Shown: positions 6,696 to 10,458 of the stretch, piece by piece
Numbering within the stretch: position 1 is the first letter of the stretch
Layout: each line of letters starts with the position of its first letter
Source: Chryseobacterium sp.
GTDB lineage: Bacteria > Bacteroidota > Bacteroidia > Flavobacteriales > Weeksellaceae
Length of the DNA stretch: 10,458 nucleotides
NCBI GenBank assembly: GCA_017989575.1
Contig: JAGNPP010000067.1
Location: forward strand, 1 to 10,458
Direction of reading: 5' to 3'
Made by a program: the position numbers and the translations under genes
The notes under the pieces: generated by a model
The model's database searches: none
Seen by the model: only the letters and a program-made list of their open reading frames with translations
What the model was told of the DNA's origin: nothing

Positions 6696-6707
6696 ATAAA
6701 ATAGAAT

Positions 6708-6745
6708 AAAAAAAAGGCGCGGAATTTTTGAATTCTGCGCCTTTT
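6708..6745. terminator. Bidirectional terminator between tlpA-like gene (+) and yajC (-)
   Basis: Arms at 6712-6726 and 6731-6745 form a 15-bp stem (one G-U, core GGCGCGGAA / TTCTGCGCC) with a TTTG loop. The eight A from 6708 give a strong U-tract for leftward transcripts; the TTTT at the other end serves rightward ones. It lies between convergent stop codons. Confidence 0.88.
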
Positions 6746-6762
6746 GTATTTAATAAACTTAA

Positions 6763-7095
6763 TTATTTCTTTTTAACCTCTCCGAAAGTTTCCGGGAATC
6801 TTGCTGCGGTAAAGTCTTTTGAAATTGCTGCTTTTTCGAATTTCAATTTTCCGCTAAGTGTTTCCAGGATTACGCCATCTTCTGTGATAGAAAATATGGT
6901 TCCGTGCATTCCAGAAGTTGTTACCACTTTTGCACCTGGTTTCAGAGCTTCTTGGAAGTTCTTTTCCTGCTTTTGTTTTTTCATCTGCGGACGGATCATT
7001 AGGAAATAAAATCCAACAACCATCAATCCAATCATTACCAAAGTAGGTGTCATAGATTGTTGTGGCGCAGCGGCTTGTAAAAATATTGTTAACAT
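6763..7095 (-). CDS. yajC: Preprotein translocase subunit YajC
   Basis: A small (110 aa) inner-membrane protein of the Sec accessory complex SecDF-YajC, which helps move exported proteins. One transmembrane helix at about residues 17-34 (PTLVMIGLMVVGFYFLMIRP), the family hallmark FYFLMIRPQMKKQK with its basic stretch, then the small cytoplasmic domain (PGAKVVTTSGMHGTIFSI, VILETLSGKLKFEKAAI). It is the last gene of nusB - DUF1573 - yajC, 10 nt after the lipoprotein gene, and ends at a strong terminator. The length and order are typical of Flavobacteriia. Confidence 0.96.
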   Translation of the reverse strand: MLTIFLQAAAPQQSMTPTLVMIGLMVVGFYFLMIRPQMKKQKQEKNFQEALKPGAKVVTTSGMHGTIFSITEDGVILETLSGKLKFEKAAISKDFTAARFPETFGEVKKK

Positions 7096-7105
7096 AGGTT
7101 TTGTA

Positions 7106-7612
7106 TTAAGGAAGTACGTTTGCTGAGAAAGTCAATTTAACTGGTGCTTTTTCTACGTTTAGGAAAACGTCTGCGGCTTTGTGAACTGTTCCGTCAAAAT
7201 TTGTAGAGTCAAAATGCAAAGTAATTTTTCCTTTTTTCCCTGGCAATATTGGCTCTTTGGTGTAATCTGGAACTGTACATCCGCAACCTGGTTTCACGTT
7301 GGAAATAATCAAAGGATTGGTTCCTGTGTTTGTCACTTCGTAGATGTGTTCTACTTTTTCACCTTTTTTGATGTCTCCGAAAGAATGATCTGTCTCACTA
7401 AAAGCGATCGTCGTCAAAGGTTTGCTTTGCGCTTCTTTTACCAAAGCGGCATCATCTGAATTTGCAGACTCTTGAGAAAGCGCTTCTACTACAGTATTTG
7501 CCTGTGCCGAATCGATATTTTCTGAATTTGTAATAGCTGTCTCTTCTTTTTTGTTACAAGAAAAAGCAAGTGTGCAAAGTGCAGCAACTGCTAATATTTT
7601 GATTGATTTCAT
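7106..7612 (-). CDS. DUF1573 domain lipoprotein
   Basis: A 168-aa protein with a lipoprotein signal peptide ending in LAFSC (Cys19). The following NKKEE resembles the charged motif used for surface export of lipoproteins in Bacteroidota; that placement is inferred. A Ser/Asn/Glu/Ala-rich linker (20-65) leads to a DUF1573 Ig-like (ASPM-SPD-2-Hydin-like) domain: HSFGDIKKGEKVEHIYEV, NTGTNPLIISNV, then GCGCT with Cys110 and Cys112. The biochemical role of DUF1573 proteins is not established. It sits 23 nt after nusB and 10 nt before yajC, so it is one operon; this gene order is common in the group, suggesting a link to envelope biogenesis or only shared expression. Confidence 0.92.
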   Translation of the reverse strand: MKSIKILAVAALCTLAFSCNKKEETAITNSENIDSAQANTVVEALSQESANSDDAALVKEAQSKPLTTIAFSETDHSFGDIKKGEKVEHIYEVTNTGTNPLIISNVKPGCGCTVPDYTKEPILPGKKGKITLHFDSTNFDGTVHKAADVFLNVEKAPVKLTFSANVLP

Positions 7613-7635
7613 ATTTAAAATATTATTTTTTGAAA

Positions 7636-8541
7636 TTATACTCGGTTCGTATCTTTGGTATATTTGTCCAAAACGCCATTGATGAAGATATGCGATTTCT
7701 CGGTTCCATATACTTTTGAAATGTCGATATACTCGTTAATGATAATTCGGGAAGCTGTCAGCGGGAAGTTATCCAATTCTGTGATGGCAGCAATCAGAAC
7801 AATTCTATCGATAAGAGAAATCCTGTCTAGCTCCCAGTTTACAAGACGTTCCTGCAGTTTTTTTTCAGATTGTTCCCAATTATTAAGAGCAGATCTCAAA
7901 AGTTTTCTTGCAAAATCTTCGTCTTCGTCATCCTTCAGCATTTTGATTAAAGTGTGAGAAGCTTCATCTTCTTTCATAAAACCAATTGTTTTCTGAATCA
8001 TAGAATTGGCAATGTGAAAATCATCTGCCCAAGACATTTCTTTCTCCTCGAATCTATCGTGCAAATCTGTGTTTTCTGCCACATATCTAAGGAATAGTTT
8101 TCCGATGAATTTCTGATCGTCTACAAAAGATATTTCCTCATCCTGCATATAATCCTGATAGCGCTTTCCCGCTTTGATGCGTTGAAAGGTTTTTACCAGA
8201 ATCTCATCATTACGATCCCAAAGCAGATATTTATTCTTATCTGTAAAACTTCTTCTTTCTTCGTTATTTTCTAACTGAATGAGAATTTGATTTCTTACGA
8301 ATTTTTGATTTGGATTTTCGTTTTCATCCGTTTTGATGTACTTATTTTTACCAATTTCGATTTGATCTTCCGTCAGAGATTTGAGACCAACCATAAAGTT
8401 GATAGTGTAGATGTACAGATTATAAATTTTGTTGATTTGAGAAAACAAATTTTTCTCAACCATTTCAAACCTGATTGGGTTTTGATAATAAGAATAGAGC
8501 GATTCTACAACTTTTTCACGGATTTGTCGTCTTCCCAGCAT
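7636..8541 (-). CDS. nusB: Transcription antitermination factor NusB
   Basis: A 301-aa protein in the long Bacteroidota form, about twice the size of E. coli NusB (139 aa). The start MLGRRQIREKVVESLYSYYQNP is the conserved RNA-binding N-terminal segment. The C-terminal part (about 195-297: LLRSALNNWEQSEKKL... LDRISLIDRIVLIAAITELDNFPLTASRIIINEYIDISKVYG) is the NusB helical core. The region between is an acidic and basic helical insertion typical of the phylum. NusB with NusE binds boxA RNA and supports full-length rRNA transcription. It is the first gene of the operon with the DUF1573 lipoprotein and yajC, behind a clear -7 box. Confidence 0.95.
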   Translation of the reverse strand: MLGRRQIREKVVESLYSYYQNPIRFEMVEKNLFSQINKIYNLYIYTINFMVGLKSLTEDQIEIGKNKYIKTDENENPNQKFVRNQILIQLENNEERRSFTDKNKYLLWDRNDEILVKTFQRIKAGKRYQDYMQDEEISFVDDQKFIGKLFLRYVAENTDLHDRFEEKEMSWADDFHIANSMIQKTIGFMKEDEASHTLIKMLKDDEDEDFARKLLRSALNNWEQSEKKLQERLVNWELDRISLIDRIVLIAAITELDNFPLTASRIIINEYIDISKVYGTEKSHIFINGVLDKYTKDTNRV

Positions 8542-8564
8542 TTCAAAGAACTTTTTTATGGGTG

Positions 8565-8572
8565 CAAAGATA
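8565..8572 (-). promoter_or_regulatory. nusB operon promoter, -7 box TAnnTTTG
   Basis: The minus strand reads TATCTTTG, a perfect match, 23 nt before the nusB ATG. This implies a leader of about 20 nt. The nearest TTG triplets are 12 and 36 nt upstream, so no proper -33 box is seen. Confidence 0.6.
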
Positions 8573-8591
8573 GGGAAAATGTAGCAAAGTC

Positions 8592-8608
8592 TTAATCTAA
8601 TTGATTAA
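8592..8608. repeat. Small palindrome TTAATC-N5-GATTAA upstream of nusB
   Basis: Perfect 6-bp arms around TAATT, between the end of the membrane protein gene and the nusB -7 box. It could be an operator near -35 to -50 of the nusB promoter or a weak transcription stop for the sigma-factor pair (no T-run follows). AT-rich palindromes of this size also arise by chance. Confidence 0.25.
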
Positions 8609-8615
8609 CAATGTT

Positions 8616-9314
8616 CTACAAAAGCTCAGAATCTTCTCTTTCGGAATCAATTTTCTCCAACTGTTTCAGATTCACAGAAAGTCTGTTTAGCAAAATCCCA
8701 TAAGCCAATTTGTAATAAAGCAAAATCAGAAGAATGCAAATCAACAAACTGAAAACAACACCTGTAATCAATCCCCAGAAAGTCGGATTATCGATATGGA
8801 CATTTTGGTTCTTCATCGTAAAGACAATAAAGCTTATAAAACTTCCGATGAAAAGAACCAACAAAAATATATTGCTAAAAATGAAAAGATTAACCGTTTT
8901 CTTAAACATAAAAATATGCTGTATAAATTTTTTAAGATTAGATTCTACCTTGATTCTATTATAATTCCTATAGAAAATAACGACAAAAACGCCGGTGATA
9001 ATCAAACTTAAAATCTTCATCCAGTAATAAATCCGATCCAGTGAAAACTCTATTTCATTTTGATCCCTGATCTGAAGTTTATTCAGAATACTCGTAAAAT
9101 CTGTATGGAAATCTTCCGAAAACAAAGCCAAAAAATTCACAAACCCAAAAATGATAAATTCGGCCACACTGATCCACAGAATATATTTCACATAATTTCT
9201 GGACTTTCTATTAAGCATAGATTCGATTTCGCTTTGATTGTAGTCCTCCGCAATCTCTTGCTCCTGCCACGTTTTCTTTAGCGAATCGATATCAAAATCG
9301 TCTGAGTTAGGCAT
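8616..9314 (-). CDS. Four-helix membrane protein, possible regulator of the upstream ECF sigma factor
   Basis: A 232-aa protein of unknown function. A soluble acidic N-terminus of about 40 residues (IDSLKKTWQEQEIAEDYNQSEIESMLNRKS) is followed by four predicted transmembrane helices at about 42-63, 98-116, 141-166 and 180-205, and a charged C-terminal tail. It overlaps the ECF sigma gene by 8 nt, a tight coupling typical of sigma/anti-sigma pairs, and the short cytoplasmic N-terminus before the first helix is in the right place for a sigma-binding segment. However, it has no recognisable zinc-binding or FecR-type anti-sigma domain, so the role is inferred from position. Similar sigma/four-helix pairs occur widely in flavobacteria, to my knowledge. 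Confidence 0.85.
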   Translation of the reverse strand: MPNSDDFDIDSLKKTWQEQEIAEDYNQSEIESMLNRKSRNYVKYILWISVAEFIIFGFVNFLALFSEDFHTDFTSILNKLQIRDQNEIEFSLDRIYYWMKILSLIITGVFVVIFYRNYNRIKVESNLKKFIQHIFMFKKTVNLFIFSNIFLLVLFIGSFISFIVFTMKNQNVHIDNPTFWGLITGVVFSLLICILLILLYYKLAYGILLNRLSVNLKQLEKIDSEREDSELL

Positions 9315-9801
9315 GCTTTATCATTAATTCTTTTAATACTTTCTTTAGTCTGTTCATTTTCACGCGGGCATTCACTTCTGTGATACCCAGCGTCTCTGCA
9401 ATCTCTTTATAAGGCTCATCATCTAGATACATCATTACAATCGCTCTTTCCACATCTGGCAGAAGCTTGATAACCTTGTAAAGTAAAGAGATTTGTTGCT
9501 GTTTTTCATCATTATCTTCGAGGAAATCTTTGCTGTGGAACTCCTGCAATTCATCTGTCTGTGGCTGTCTGGTTTTCTTCCGGAACAGTGTTATTGCCGT
9601 ATTCAAAGCCACACGATACATCCACGTCGAAATTTTAGAATTACCTTGGAATGAGTCGTACGATTTCCAAAGTTGTAACACGATCTCCTGAAAAAGATCT
9701 TCCTGGTCCTCCAGAGAATGGGTATAAAGGCGCGAGACTTTGATGATAAGTCCTTGGTTATCCTTTATTAACTTAGAAAACGCTTTCTGTTTATTCTCCA
9801 T
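9307..9801 (-). CDS. RNA polymerase ECF-type sigma factor (sigma-70 family)
   Basis: A 164-aa two-domain sigma factor. Sigma region 2 at about residues 15-78 (LIIKVSRLYTHSLEDQEDLFQEIVLQLWKSYDSFQGNSKISTWMYRVALNTAITLFRKK) contains the core-binding D-L-F-Q-E patch and the -10 recognition helix. Region 4 at about 106-160 (LPDVERAIVMMYLDDEPYKEIAETLGITEVNARVKMNRLKKVLKE) contains the -35 helix-turn-helix. The linker is short and acidic, with no extra C-terminal domain. It is the first gene of an overlapping pair with the membrane protein. The leader contains a near -7 box and, farther upstream, copy 2 of the structured element. The stress signal and target genes are unknown. Confidence 0.95.
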   Translation of the reverse strand: MENKQKAFSKLIKDNQGLIIKVSRLYTHSLEDQEDLFQEIVLQLWKSYDSFQGNSKISTWMYRVALNTAITLFRKKTRQPQTDELQEFHSKDFLEDNDEKQQQISLLYKVIKLLPDVERAIVMMYLDDEPYKEIAETLGITEVNARVKMNRLKKVLKELMIKHA

Positions 9802-9809
9802 TCCGGAAA

Positions 9810-9817
9810 CGAAGATA
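9810..9817 (-). promoter_or_regulatory. Candidate -7 box of the ECF sigma gene
   Basis: The minus strand reads TATCTTCG, one mismatch to TAnnTTTG, eight bases before the ATG at 9801. A second one-mismatch octamer (TAATTTCG) lies slightly farther upstream. Neither has a clear -33 TTG. If the gene is autoregulated by its own sigma factor, the true promoter may look different. Confidence 0.3.
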
Positions 9818-9856
9818 AGGATTTTACGAAATTAATTTAAAATTATCTCACCAATT

Positions 9857-9970
9857 ATTTGGGCATCTTACCCGGCTCTCACTACTCGCTATCCTGAAAA
9901 GCAAACGCTAATATTCCGAAGCTATTTTCAGGATGAGCTCAAACAGACCGTTCCATCCGGGATGCGCTTC
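9857..9970 (-). repeat. Structured intergenic element, copy 2 (minus strand)
   Basis: Read on the minus strand, it has the same boxes in the same order as copy 1: GGATGGAACGG, a central hairpin, GGATAGC, GAGAGCCGGG and GCCCAAAT. Central stem: 9891-9900 with 9925-9934 (ten perfect pairs, 24-nt loop). Closing stem: 9863-9866 with 9962-9965 and 9871-9875 with 9957-9961, separated by a 4-nt bulge. The closing and central stems differ in sequence from copy 1 but keep pairing, which supports a folded RNA or cruciform. It lies in the divergent region between the sigma gene and rnpB, on the sigma gene's strand. Function unknown. Confidence 0.6.
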
Positions 9971-10017
9971 GCAAGAAAGAACATTTGCATTCCAATAGAA
10001 ACTCAAACAATAATTTG

Positions 10018-10025
10018 TACTTTTG
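10018..10025 (+). promoter_or_regulatory. rnpB promoter, -7 box TAnnTTTG
   Basis: TACTTTTG matches the consensus exactly and ends six bases before the first paired base of the RNase P RNA, where transcription is expected to begin. No good -33 TTG at standard spacing (the nearest TTG, at 9985, is 30 nt upstream). Confidence 0.65.
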
Positions 10026-10031
10026 CAGCTC

Positions 10032-10323
10032 AGAGAAGCGTGACTTGTTGATCCAGATTTATTTTGGGTAGGAAAGTCCGGACACCATAGGGCAGCATAG
10101 CGGATAATATCCGTCACTCGTGAGAGTAGGACAAGTGCAACAGAAAGCAAGTACAGTTCGGCTGTAGTGAAACCAGGTAAACTCTATGCGGTGCAATGCT
10201 AAGTATATCATCAGATAAGTTCGGCTCGGGCATTGATGAGGGGTAAGCAGCAAAAGTTTTGCAGCAATGTAAAACGCAGATAAATAACAAGTCTCGACAG
10301 AATCCGGCTTACAGCGCTTCTCT
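10032..10323 (+). ncRNA. rnpB: RNase P RNA, catalytic subunit (bacterial class A type)
   Basis: This RNA cleaves the 5' leader from precursor tRNAs. The ends form the P1 helix: AGAGAAGCG (10032-10040) pairs with CGCTTCTCT (10315-10323). The two universal P4 regions are present: GGAAAGTCCGGAC (10071-10083) and ACAGAATCCGGCTTAC (from 10297), as are AGGGCAGC shortly after the first and the GTGAAAC-type internal segment near 10169. At about 292 nt it is compact for a class A RNA, so some outer helices are probably short. A T-run (10323-10327) directly after P1 is a likely stop. No protein gene overlaps it: open frames on the opposite strand here have no coding character. Confidence 0.95.
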
Positions 10324-10458
10324 TTTTCTATTTCTACCTGTCTATATTTCTTCAACTAAACCTTTCGTTTAAAAAAATCTCTATCCTATTCTAGTTGATA
10401 TTCTCTAAATTTTCATTGATTTCCCACATTTGACGAAAGATGAAATAACTTATGAATT

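Noticed and set aside
9908..10355. Two leftward open frames (9908-10150 and 10059-10355)
   Set aside because: They are antisense to rnpB and to the structured element and have no recognisable domain; the RNA gene explains the sequence.
10391..10458. Possible C-terminal end of a leftward gene entering from the right edge
   Set aside because: A leftward frame is open for about 22 codons to the edge (ending ...FRQMWEINENLENIN), but that is too short to support a gene call; the stretch 10324-10458 otherwise shows nothing recognisable.
1..10458. CRISPR arrays, tRNA genes, insertion sequences, phage or defence islands
   Set aside because: No regularly spaced repeats, no tRNA-like cloverleaf, no transposase or integrase, and no terminal repeats with target duplications were seen.

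Overview
The window looks like chromosome of a low-GC member of the Bacteroidota, most likely Flavobacteriia and close to Chryseobacterium/Weeksellaceae. Three things point there: a secreted protein with a type IX (T9SS type A) C-terminal sorting tail, a Bacteroidota-style long NusB followed by a DUF1573 lipoprotein and YajC, and perfect TAnnTTTG -7 promoter boxes with no Shine-Dalgarno sequences. The assignment rests on protein character and promoter style; no database search was possible.

Layout. The left edge holds the C-terminal part of a RecQ helicase (+). Next is a Fic-domain AMP-transferase-like gene (+) with its own promoter and a perfect 13-bp dyad just upstream. A two-domain T9SS-exported adhesin-like gene (+) follows, broken by a frameshift near 2625. 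It converges on an SDR oxidoreductase gene (-) across a bidirectional terminator. Divergent from the SDR gene is aroC (chorismate synthase), overlapping by one base a single-cysteine thioredoxin-fold gene, and then a membrane-anchored TlpA-like thioredoxin (+). A second bidirectional terminator separates these from the leftward operon nusB - DUF1573 lipoprotein - yajC. Upstream of that is a leftward pair, an ECF sigma factor overlapping by 8 nt a four-helix membrane protein (possible sigma regulator). The right edge carries the RNase P RNA gene (+).

Most of this is housekeeping. Two less ordinary signals stand out. (1) The fic gene has two copies of an AATATCGG...CCGATATT dyad with almost identical spacing, one over the promoter and one 363 bp inside the gene. 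Fic itself ends in an excisionase/MerR-like DNA-binding segment, so autoregulation by looping is a testable idea. (2) Two diverged copies of a structured element of about 105 nt lie upstream of tlpA (+) and upstream of the ECF sigma gene (-). They share GGATnGAA(A)CGG, a strong central hairpin, GGATAGC and GCCCAAAT, and each has a closing stem of different sequence that still pairs. This looks like a dispersed family of intergenic RNA or hairpin elements.
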